Shown piece after piece: positions 1 through 5,817 of a stretch of 7,403 bases of DNA. Positions within the stretch are counted from its first letter, which is position 1. Each line of letters begins with the position of its first letter. The translations under genes were made by a program, and so were the position numbers. This DNA comes from JBEKYH01 sp049511115 (GTDB lineage Bacteria; Planctomycetota; Phycisphaerae; Tepidisphaerales; Tepidisphaeraceae), in NCBI GenBank assembly GCA_049511115.1, contig JBEKYH010000252.1:1-7403 (forward strand). The letters run 5' to 3'. The notes beneath the pieces are model-generated. The model saw only the letters and a list, made by a program, of their open reading frames with translations, made no database searches and was not told where the DNA came from.

Positions 1-27
1 TCTCTGCGAACTCTGCGCCTCCGCGGT
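1..27. repeat. Truncated CTCTGCG-type short-period repeat at left edge
   Basis: Three imperfect CTCYGCG units begin at 2, 11 and 19 and end in a GGT, the same build as the right arm at 1814-1845 (three TCCTCTGTG-like units ending in GGTGAG), differing mainly by T-to-C transitions. It is cut by the window edge, so its full length is unknown. By analogy it may be the right arm of another repeat-flanked cassette lying upstream; that is inference. Confidence 0.5.
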
Positions 28-142
28 TCAATTTGCATTTGATTTTTCTCCATCGGAAGAATTCCCGACTACGGCCAGGGCTAATACCCCCAAGCTCACG
101 TCAGCGGCTCGAACCTGCTGAGGGTGGCAATGCCAGGACAGG

Positions 143-177
143 ACGCTTGCCGTTTCCTCGCCGTCTGCGGCAAGCGT
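143..177. repeat. Hairpin-forming inverted repeat (10-bp perfect stem)
   Basis: ACGCTTGCCG at 143-152 is the exact reverse complement of CGGCAAGCGT at 168-177, leaving a 15-nt loop. No T-run follows on either strand, so it does not look like an ordinary intrinsic terminator. A REP-like intergenic palindrome or an RNA structure in the kdsD leader are both possible. Confidence 0.6.
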
Positions 178-243
178 GAGTCCAGGCTGAGATGCACCAA
201 AAACCCACTCGGCGACCGTTTCCAGGGCCATCCGTTGCGTTTT

Positions 244-275
244 TCACCCTGTCACCTTGTTACCGTGTCACCCCC
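244..275. repeat. Four tandem 8-bp repeats of TCACCNTG type
   Basis: The units are TCACCCTG (244-251), TCACCTTG (252-259), TTACCGTG (260-267) and TCACCCCC (268-275): strict 8-bp spacing with the ACC core kept in all four. It lies about 80 nt before the kdsD start. It looks like an intergenic short-period repeat; a protein-binding array is a less likely alternative. Confidence 0.55.
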
Positions 276-356
276 TGATCCCCTCCCTCATGGCAGCAAC
301 GCCACCGCGCCTCTACCCCCAGCCAGCGGGATGCCGTATCATATCCCCTCTTCTCC

Positions 357-1370
357 ATGACCGACCCGACCCTAGAATTCGCGCGGCAGGTTCTATTGAC
401 CGAGGCCACGGCTGTCCAGCAGATGGGCCGGGCGCTGGGGCCGGAATTCCTGGCGGCGGTGCGGATGATCCTGGCTTGCCCCGGGTCGGTTTTGGCCACC
501 GGGATCGGTAAGGCGGGGATCATTGCCCGCAAGCTTTCGGCGACTTTGGCCAGCACGGGCACGCCGAGCCATGTGTTGTCGGCGGCGGACGCGGTGCATG
601 GCGATCTGGGGTCCATCCGGCAGGGGGATGTCGTCGTTATCCTCTCCTCCAGCGGCGAAAGCGATGAAATCCTGCGGCTGGCGACGCTGCTCAAAAAGCT
701 GGGGCATCCGATCATTGCCATGACGGCCAGTCGCGGAAATTCGCTGGGGGGACTTTCGACAATCGTCCTGGAGATGGGGCAGATGACCGAGGCGTGCCCA
801 CTGGGGTTGGCACCCAGCGCGTCGACCACCGCGCTGCTGGCGTTGTCCGATGCGTTGGCGCTGACGGTCATGAAGCTGCGCGAATTCGGGCCGGAGGATT
901 TTGCCCGCTACCATCCGGCGGGGCAGTTGGGGCGGAAGCTGATTAAGGTGCACGAGGCCATGACGTTTAAGCGCGGCGAGAATCTGCCGATCGCGGCAGA
1001 CACGGGCACGGTGCGGCAGGTGGTGCATGATGCCAGCGCCATCAAGCGCCGGCCGGGGGCGGTGATATTGACCGACGCGGCGGGCAAGATCAGCGGCATA
1101 TTCACCGACGCCGACCTGCGGCGGCTGCTGACGGATAATGATGGGTCGGCATTAAACCAGCCCATTGCCAAGGTGATGACGCGCAACCCGCGGCGCATCG
1201 CGGCCGACGCGCTGGCGGCCGACGCGATGGCGATCATGCGGCAGATGCGGTTTGATGAGCTGCCGGTGGTGGATGAGGAGGATCGGCCGGTGGGGTTGAT
1301 TGACGTGCAGGATTTGGTGGTGTTGAAGGTGTTTGATCTGGAAACGGCGGACAGAGACACCGATGGATAG
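357..1370 (+). CDS. kdsD: Arabinose-5-phosphate isomerase (KdsD/KpsF/GutQ family)
   Basis: This cytoplasmic enzyme interconverts D-ribulose 5-phosphate and D-arabinose 5-phosphate, the first committed step towards Kdo of the LPS inner core. The 337 residues compare with 328 in E. coli KdsD. A SIS domain fills about residues 35-175, with GIGKAG (49-54), SSSGESDE (97-104), EACPLGLAP (145-153) and the HPAGQLGRK stretch (186-194). Two CBS domains follow at about 203-262 and 270-330 (IFTDADLRR at 248-256). K52, E104, E145 and H186 correspond at a constant offset of seven to the E. coli active-site K59, E111, E152 and H193, so it should be active. ATG 357 is the only start: frame 0 has a stop at 276 and no ATG, GTG or TTG between. 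No Shine-Dalgarno sequence is visible. The paralogues gutQ and kpsF cannot be fully separated by sequence alone, but the Lpt neighbour favours the LPS role. Confidence 0.95.
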   Translation: MTDPTLEFARQVLLTEATAVQQMGRALGPEFLAAVRMILACPGSVLATGIGKAGIIARKLSATLASTGTPSHVLSAADAVHGDLGSIRQGDVVVILSSSGESDEILRLATLLKKLGHPIIAMTASRGNSLGGLSTIVLEMGQMTEACPLGLAPSASTTALLALSDALALTVMKLREFGPEDFARYHPAGQLGRKLIKVHEAMTFKRGENLPIAADTGTVRQVVHDASAIKRRPGAVILTDAAGKISGIFTDADLRRLLTDNDGSALNQPIAKVMTRNPRRIAADALAADAMAIMRQMRFDELPVVDEEDRPVGLIDVQDLVVLKVFDLETADRDTDG

Positions 1371-1396
1371 CGAATTGCAAATACAATGCAGAAAAT

Positions 1397-1428
1397 CTCA
1401 CCACAGAGGACACAGAGGACACAGAGGA
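1397..1428. repeat. Left arm of 32-bp inverted repeat (three CACAGAGGA units)
   Basis: Three identical 9-mers CACAGAGGA occupy 1402-1410, 1411-1419 and 1420-1428, preceded by CTCAC. The arm pairs with 1814-1845 with one mismatch. A similarity continues weakly outside: GCAAATACAA at 1377-1386 resembles the complement of TTGTATTGCC at 1848-1857, but at a different distance from the arm. Confidence 0.9.
1414..1419 (+). promoter_or_regulatory. Repeat-derived ribosome binding site for the GxxExxY gene
   Basis: AGAGGA, part of the second 9-mer of the left arm, ends 8 nt before ATG 1428, a standard Shine-Dalgarno distance. It supports 1428 rather than 1386 as start: from 1386 the frame merely translates the repeat into a QRT-QRT run not expected in the family. 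Confidence 0.55.
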
Positions 1429-1802
1429 TGAAAGATGTGAACACCATCACGGGGCAGATCGTGGATGCGGCAATGAAAATCCACTCCGCGCTGGGCCCTG
1501 GACTTCTGGAGAGCGCCTATGAAGGATGCCTCTTATACGAGTTGCGAAAGCGCGGGCTTAATGCCGTGTCGCAGGTTCCTCTACCCGTTGTCTACGACGG
1601 CGTCCAGATTGATGTGGGCTATCGCATCGACCTGCTCGTGGAAGACTGCGTCATCGTTGAACTGAAATCCATCGAAAGCCTTCTCCCAATCCACGAGGCA
1701 CAACTCCTCACGTATCTCAAATTGAGCGGGGAAAAAGTCGGACTACTTATGAACTTTAACGTCACTCACCTGAAGGATGGCATCAAACGGAAGATCATCT
1801 AA
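1428..1802 (+). CDS. GxxExxY family protein (PD-(D/E)xK-like)
   Basis: A small soluble protein of 124 residues, the usual family length. The naming motif is GLLESAY at 25-31. It is followed by the conserved QVPLPVVYDG (49-58), GYRIDLLVED (64-73), VIVELKSIE (75-83), PIHEAQLLTYLKL (87-99) and a GLLMNFN plus DGIKR tail. D68, E78 and K80 form a PD-(D/E)xK-nuclease-like D...ExK signature, with H89, E90 and Q92 nearby. The family's biochemical role is not established; a nuclease-related activity is only inferred from this motif. I chose ATG 1428 because domain similarity begins there and a Shine-Dalgarno sequence lies 8 nt upstream; ATG 1386 would add 14 repeat-encoded residues. The gene is tightly enclosed by the 32-bp inverted repeats and has visibly less G/C-rich codon use than kdsD and the Lpt gene, which fits an acquired cassette. 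Confidence 0.9.
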   Translation: MKDVNTITGQIVDAAMKIHSALGPGLLESAYEGCLLYELRKRGLNAVSQVPLPVVYDGVQIDVGYRIDLLVEDCVIVELKSIESLLPIHEAQLLTYLKLSGEKVGLLMNFNVTHLKDGIKRKII

Positions 1803-1813
1803 ACTGGCATTCT

Positions 1814-1845
1814 TCCTCTGTGTCCTCCGTGTCCTCTGTGGTGAG
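1814..1845. repeat. Right arm of 32-bp inverted repeat (three TCCTCTGTG units)
   Basis: The units are TCCTCTGTG (1814-1822), TCCTCCGTG (1823-1831) and TCCTCTGTG (1832-1840), then GTGAG. It is the reverse complement of 1397-1428 except at 1828. Such a long near-perfect match suggests recent origin or continuing correction between the arms. In an RNA the arms could pair around the whole gene, with a 385-nt loop. Confidence 0.9.
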
Positions 1846-1892
1846 TCTTGTATTGCCTTTTTTGGTTGGGATTTAAGGCGGATTTTAACTAG

Positions 1893-4800
1893 ATGCGAGC
1901 GGTTTTACTTACGATTTTGACGTTTGGCGGCCTGTTCGGCGGGTTTGTGGTTTATACGCGCCTGGCGGCGCCGCCGGGGCGGGCGCCGGTGGTGGAGGTG
2001 GCGGCGACGGAGTCGGCGCTCAATTCGGTTACGACGACGCAGCCGACGGTTGCGCAACCGTGGGTGAATTTGTATGACAAGGACGGGCAGTTTTATGGCC
2101 GCCTGCGAGCGGCGACGTGCGTTCCCACGCCGGATGGGATGTATCACCTGACTAAGCCCGAGGCGGAGTTTTTCCAGAGCGGCGGGGCGCCGGGCGAGCG
2201 CGGGGTCGCTACGCGCGATGGGACGATTGTTGTCCTTACGGCGGGCGAAGGGGATGTGGCGCTGGGGGATCCGAATCGTCACACCAATATCGGGAGCGGG
2301 CCGGTCGATCCGCCGAGCAAGGGGATTCTGCATGACGTGACGGTGTCGCTTTATCCTGACAAGGAGGCGCGCGACGCGGATGAGCCGGATATAGTCGGGC
2401 GGCTGCCTAATGCGCAGTTCAACGCGGACACGTACCAGATCTATACGACCGAGCAGGCGGACGCGGCGACGGGGCAGACGACGCCGGCCGATCAGATACC
2501 GGTGAGTATGCGCGGCCGCGACATGGACCTCGATGGGCGCGGGCTGATGTTGTATTGGGACGGGGAGAAGCACGAGCTCAAGTCATTGCTCATCATACAT
2601 GGCGAGCGGTTGACGCTGAAGAAGACTACGACGAGCGCGGGGCAAGCGGCGGTTGGGTCGGCAGCGCCGCCAGCGGCTGATCCGCCGGGTTCTCCTGCAG
2701 CGCCGGCGAAACCAGGGGCGACAGATTCCAGTGCGCAGTCGGGGGAGAGCGGCAAACCGACGGTGGCCACGTCGCCTGCGCCGGCCGGTCGCAACGATCC
2801 GATTTATCTGGCGACATTTAATGACAATGTTCGAGTGGTGCAGGGAGATGAGACGCCGGTGACGACGGACAGCATGGAGGTGGCGCTCAATCCGCGCGGG
2901 GAAAAATCGCCGGCGGCTTTGGGGCAGGGGCAAGGTGGCGCGGTCGCAAAGGGCGCTAATGCGAACGGCGGCGGCAATCATTCCAGTAGCGCGGGCGCGG
3001 GTCAAGCCGCTGCAGGAAATGTGCTGGGAACTCCAATTGAGCCGGCCGGTACGGCGTCAACGCCGCCGCCATCGCGGACATCGTCTTTACTGCCGACTGG
3101 CTCATCCTCGCAGCCGGTGGAAATTTTCTGGACCGGGAAACTGACGGTCGTTCCCGATCTCAACCCGAACGATCGCGTCGCGCCGGGGCAGCAGATCATT
3201 CGCTTCACGGGCACGACTCACGTGCACCAGGGCGATGTCGATATGGTCGGCGGGCGGGCGCGCTACGATACCACGTCCGGGGCGGCGCGCATGTTCGCGG
3301 GAGTGACTGAGCCGCTGACGATGACGCTGTTCAAAGCGGGGACCAATATTGTGGCGGGCACGCTCTTTGGGCAGCGCGTGGATTTCAAACCCGATTCGAC
3401 GCGGCGGAATGCCGTTGCGACATTCACGGGGGCGGGGAAGGCGAATTTCGCGGCTCGATCGGACTCGCCGCAGGCGGCTCGATCGGACTCGCCACAGGCG
3501 GCTGATAATACGGGTGAAATCGTTCGCGCTGCCTGGCAGCAGGAATGCGATGTGAGTCTTACGACTCCGCCGGCCGGGTCGCTGTATGTGCAGCGGACCG
3601 TGCTCATTGGCGATGCCATGGTGGCGGATGCGATACCGGGGGCGCCGGATAAATTGCATCTGACGGCACAGACCATCACGGCTGACTTTGATCCGCCGCC
3701 GGCGCGAGCGGCGAATAAGGCCAATCGCAATAGCGCGGACGCGACGGGTTCGTCGGCCGGGCCGTTGCGGACGGTGGTTGCCAAGGGGAATGCGCTGTGC
3801 ATCGTGCATGACGGGAAGGACCCTGACCGGGCGCTGGCGACCGATCTGCTGACGGTCCAGACGGCAACCGATTCGCTGGGGAAACCTTATCCGAAATTCA
3901 TCATCGCTGATGGCAACGTGCGCGGGGCGCAGGGCGAACAGCGGTTTTCTTCGCGCCATCTGGATGTGACGCTGGCGCCGCCAGCGCCCAAGGCGGCGGG
4001 CGCGCAAGCCGGATTGGCACAGGCCGGCGGCGGGAACGCGAATCCCGCCGGTAAAACCAGCCAATTGCAAATGCTGCTGGCCACGGGGGATGTTGATCTC
4101 ATCGGCGCTAATGGCGATCGCGCGCAGGGCGATACGCTCACCGTGGATCAGCGCAACGGACCCGGCGAGCAGTTCCTCACGCTGCTCGGCTCGCCGCGGG
4201 CCATCATCACCGGTCCCGATGGCGTGCTTCGCGCGGGGCATATCGAAGCCAAACCAAAGCAGCATTGGGCGCGGATTGTCGGGCCGGGGGTGATCGACGC
4301 CATCAGCGCGGCGCAGCCGGGGCAGAAGCCGCGGCCGATGCACGTGGAATGGAAGGACTCGGCGGAGATTACGCCTATTGCCGGGCACGATGATGAGAAT
4401 CTGATTCATGTGCATGGAAATGTGTTGGCGGAGACGCACGGCACCAGCGAGGGAAAAGGCCCGACCAAGCTCACGCGCGACGAGGCGACTTCTGATAATG
4501 CGGAACTGGTCCTTTCGCCGGCGCCGGCGACTCCTACGGCAAAGGCGAAGCAGACGGCGACGACGGATGACAGCCTTGATTTGTTCAAGGGCAAGCAGAT
4601 TCAGACGGCGACGCTGATCGATCATGCGGCGGTGACGTCAACGGTGCTGGCCGGCGACGAAACGCTGCTTAGCCGGGCGTTTATTACGGGGAATCGCATC
4701 CTCACGAATATGCCGCAGCAGACGATGAACGTGCCGGGACCGGGGCAGATGCTGCTGGAGGAGCATGAGAAACCCGGCGCGTCGGCGGCGAGCAGCGCCG

Positions 4801-5381
4801 GCCCGTCGCCAACGTCGGGGCGCGGGGCGACGGGGTTCTGGTGGACCAAGAGCTTTTCGTTTGACGACCATTCGCATCAGGCGGTCATTGATGGGTCGGT
4901 GATTATCAAGCACATCAACGATCCGAAAGCCGCCGCGGCTACGAAGCCTTCCGTGGGGGGGCGGTCAAAGCAGCAGGCGGCCGAACCGGCTAAGCCGGAT
5001 TCGACGACGATTCTGGCGGATCACGTCGTCGCGGATTTTGAGCCGGCCCCGAGCCAGCCGGCGATGACAGCCGGACAGTTGCAGGACGCGCCGCTGACGT
5101 TGAAGCAGTTGACGGCCACGGGGAACGTGGAAATCCGCGCGGGGTCGGGGGCGTTGGCGGTCGGATCGACCGCGCCGCAAGGCAGCGGAGCGACGATTGA
5201 TTGCTCGACGGCGATTTATGACAAAGTGAAGGAAGAGCTGACGGCCATTGGCACGCCGTCGGATCCGGTGCGCGTGTACAGCAATGTGGGTGCGCGGCAG
5301 GCGGCGTTTGGGCAGGTGGTGATTGACGCGCGGACGAATATGGTGAAGTCGGTGAGCGATTTCACGGGGGTGTCGCGTTAG
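1893..5381 (+). CDS. Giant LptC/OstA-type LPS-transport protein
   Basis: A protein of 1162 residues, far above E. coli LptC (191) or LptA (185). Residues 4-22 form one hydrophobic segment, an LptC-like inner-membrane anchor with the rest in the periplasm. Residues 57-126 read like LptC (WVNLYDKDGQFYGRL, then the ATRDGTIVVLTAGEGDVAL stretch). Further OstA/LptA-like beta segments are seen near 303-336, 409-470, 625-695, 724-753, 836-875, 902-935, 985-1010 and 1070-1135, typified by LLATGDVDLIGANGDRAQGD (728-747) and LTATGNVEI (1073-1081). Between them lie linkers rich in Ala, Pro, Gly and Ser (about 246-300, 337-408, 695-722, 960-980, 1011-1036). By family knowledge it should bind or relay LPS between the inner-membrane LptBFG complex and the outer-membrane LptD; that one chain does both LptC and LptA work is inference. 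A stop at 1890 directly precedes ATG 1893, fixing the start; only a poor AAGG lies 14 nt upstream. No lptB is in view. Confidence 0.8.
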   Translation: MRAVLLTILTFGGLFGGFVVYTRLAAPPGRAPVVEVAATESALNSVTTTQPTVAQPWVNLYDKDGQFYGRLRAATCVPTPDGMYHLTKPEAEFFQSGGAPGERGVATRDGTIVVLTAGEGDVALGDPNRHTNIGSGPVDPPSKGILHDVTVSLYPDKEARDADEPDIVGRLPNAQFNADTYQIYTTEQADAATGQTTPADQIPVSMRGRDMDLDGRGLMLYWDGEKHELKSLLIIHGERLTLKKTTTSAGQAAVGSAAPPAADPPGSPAAPAKPGATDSSAQSGESGKPTVATSPAPAGRNDPIYLATFNDNVRVVQGDETPVTTDSMEVALNPRGEKSPAALGQGQGGAVAKGANANGGGNHSSSAGAGQAAAGNVLGTPIEPAGTASTPPPSRTSSLLPTGSSSQPVEIFWTGKLTVVPDLNPNDRVAPGQQIIRFTGTTHVHQGDVDMVGGRARYDTTSGAARMFAGVTEPLTMTLFKAGTNIVAGTLFGQRVDFKPDSTRRNAVATFTGAGKANFAARSDSPQAARSDSPQAADNTGEIVRAAWQQECDVSLTTPPAGSLYVQRTVLIGDAMVADAIPGAPDKLHLTAQTITADFDPPPARAANKANRNSADATGSSAGPLRTVVAKGNALCIVHDGKDPDRALATDLLTVQTATDSLGKPYPKFIIADGNVRGAQGEQRFSSRHLDVTLAPPAPKAAGAQAGLAQAGGGNANPAGKTSQLQMLLATGDVDLIGANGDRAQGDTLTVDQRNGPGEQFLTLLGSPRAIITGPDGVLRAGHIEAKPKQHWARIVGPGVIDAISAAQPGQKPRPMHVEWKDSAEITPIAGHDDENLIHVHGNVLAETHGTSEGKGPTKLTRDEATSDNAELVLSPAPATPTAKAKQTATTDDSLDLFKGKQIQTATLIDHAAVTSTVLAGDETLLSRAFITGNRILTNMPQQTMNVPGPGQMLLEEHEKPGASAASSAGPSPTSGRGATGFWWTKSFSFDDHSHQAVIDGSVIIKHINDPKAAAATKPSVGGRSKQQAAEPAKPDSTTILADHVVADFEPAPSQPAMTAGQLQDAPLTLKQLTATGNVEIRAGSGALAVGSTAPQGSGATIDCSTAIYDKVKEELTAIGTPSDPVRVYSNVGARQAAFGQVVIDARTNMVKSVSDFTGVSR
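3450..3497 (+). repeat. In-frame 24-bp tandem duplication
   Basis: Two 24-bp units (3450-3473 and 3474-3497) differ by one base and encode AARSDSPQ twice (residues 520-535 of the Lpt protein), followed by a third partial AA. The change is silent (CCG/CCA). It lies in a linker between beta segments, where length change should be tolerated. Confidence 0.9.
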
Positions 5382-5384
5382 GAG
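5379..5384 (+). promoter_or_regulatory. Ribosome binding site overlapping the Lpt stop codon
   Basis: TAGGAG contains both the TAG stop of the Lpt gene (5379-5381) and the GGAG Shine-Dalgarno of the next gene, 6 nt before ATG 5391. It is the best ribosome binding site in the window and implies translational coupling, so the HicB-family protein would be made in step with the Lpt protein. Confidence 0.7.
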
Positions 5385-5390
5385 AATGCG

Positions 5391-5729
5391 ATGAAGAAGA
5401 ACTCATTTGACGGATTCACGGTGAGCGTCACGCTCGACGACGACGGTGATTGGCTCGCAACCCTTGTTGAGCTTCCCAATGTTTCCGCCTTCGCGGCAAC
5501 CCCGCAAAAGGCGATAGAGGAACTCGGCGTTGCCTGGCGCGGAGTTAAGGAAAGCTACCGGAAACACGGCGAATCGGTGCCCGTCGCGCCGAGCCGGAAA
5601 AACTACAGCGGCCAATTCAATGTGCGTCTCGACCGGCGTCTGCACTGCGCCCTCGCCGTGGAGGCCGCCCAGGCGGGCGTATCGTTGAATGCTCTCGTGG
5701 CGACGAAGCTAGCCAAATCAACCGCCTGA
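5391..5729 (+). CDS. HicB-family antitoxin-like protein, no HicA in view
   Basis: A small cytoplasmic protein of 112 residues with the two-part HicB layout. Residues 8-62 carry the partially degraded RNase-H-like HicB fold (FTVSVTLDDDGDWLATLVELPNVSA-type strand pair, then the TPQKAIEELG helix). Residues 74-111 form a ribbon-helix-helix DNA-binding region (SGQFNVRLDRRLH, then a helix ending SLNALVATKLAKS). In known pairs HicB neutralises the HicA mRNA-cleaving toxin and represses its own operon. Here upstream is the Lpt gene, 9 nt away, and downstream only 88 nt separate it from the permease, so no hicA fits. It is therefore an orphan that could act as a stand-alone regulator or be a relic. 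ATG 5391 is supported by GGAG at 6 nt. Confidence 0.85.
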   Translation: MKKNSFDGFTVSVTLDDDGDWLATLVELPNVSAFAATPQKAIEELGVAWRGVKESYRKHGESVPVAPSRKNYSGQFNVRLDRRLHCALAVEAAQAGVSLNALVATKLAKSTA

Positions 5730-5742
5730 TCTCTGGGATCAG
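5726..5742 (+). terminator. Weak hairpin at the end of the HicB-family gene
   Basis: CTGATC (5726-5731) and GATCAG (5737-5742) form a 6-bp stem with a 5-nt loop, overlapping the TGA stop (5727-5729). The following CGATTTCATTTCGTT is only moderately T-rich. It may be a weak intrinsic terminator separating the Lpt/HicB unit from the permease, but could be chance. Confidence 0.25.
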
Positions 5743-5802
5743 CGATTTCATTTCGTTATGGGTTTGCGAAGCGGCCCGATCCGGTTATTCTCCTGCAGGG
5801 CA

Positions 5803-5814
5803 ATGAACGCTTAA
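5803..5814 (+). promoter_or_regulatory. Possible three-codon leader ORF before the permease
   Basis: ATG AAC GCT TAA reads Met-Asn-Ala-stop in the same frame as the permease and ends 3 nt before its ATG at 5818. The only purine-rich site, AGGG at 5797-5800, is too close to 5803 (2 nt) and far from 5818 (17 nt). It may be chance, or a small translational control element. No convincing promoter is seen in 5730-5817. Confidence 0.2.
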
Positions 5815-5817
5815 CCC

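Larger units (their letters stand above)
28..356. other. Intergenic region upstream of kdsD, no supported gene
   Basis: This stretch has short open frames on both strands (for example 124-360 on + and 28-231 on -). They have no recognisable domain, no convincing ribosome binding site, and run through the hairpin and tandem repeats, so I do not call them genes. What can be seen is a perfect inverted repeat at 143-152/168-177 and a run of 8-bp repeats at 244-275. A promoter for kdsD should lie here if it is the first gene of an operon, but I see no confident -35/-10 pair. Confidence 0.6.
1397..1845 (+). mobile_element. Inverted-repeat-flanked GxxExxY cassette (putative mobile unit)
   Basis: The 449-bp unit consists of two 32-bp inverted arms (1397-1428 and 1814-1845, 31 of 32 positions complementary) enclosing one small gene with almost no spare sequence. 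The start codon begins on the last base of the left arm, and the stop lies 11 nt before the right arm. It sits between kdsD and the Lpt gene; removing it would leave 26 + 47 nt between them, a normal operon gap. There is no transposase and I see no target-site duplication, so movement would have to be non-autonomous or by recombination. The mobile nature is inference; the architecture is directly visible. Confidence 0.5.

Noticed and set aside
102..120. GGTTCGAGCC on the minus strand resembling a tRNA T-loop
   Set aside because: The flanking bases do not form a proper 5-bp T-stem, and no acceptor, D or anticodon arms can be built around it.
28..231. 67-codon open frame on the minus strand near the left edge
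   Set aside because: No domain recognised, it runs through the 143-177 hairpin and ends at the left-edge repeat; more likely chance in GC-rich DNA.
124..360. 78-codon + strand frame overlapping kdsD by ATGA
   Set aside because: The ATGA overlap looks like coupling, but the translation is a proline-rich read-through of the tandem repeats without domain or ribosome binding site.
1386..1427. Upstream start for the GxxExxY gene at ATG 1386
   Set aside because: It would translate the inverted repeat into a QRT repeat absent from the family, and ATG 1428 has a well-placed Shine-Dalgarno.
1397..1845. CRISPR array
   Set aside because: The 9-bp units are contiguous with no spacers, and the two 32-bp arms are inverted, not direct.
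3102..4625. 507-codon open frame on the minus strand
   Set aside because: Arginine-rich shadow of the Lpt gene caused by GC-rich codon use; no domain, and the + strand frame has clear beta-segment motifs.
5764..5790. Promoter (TTGCGA and TTATTC) before the permease
   Set aside because: Spacing is only 15 bp and both boxes are poor; no better than chance.
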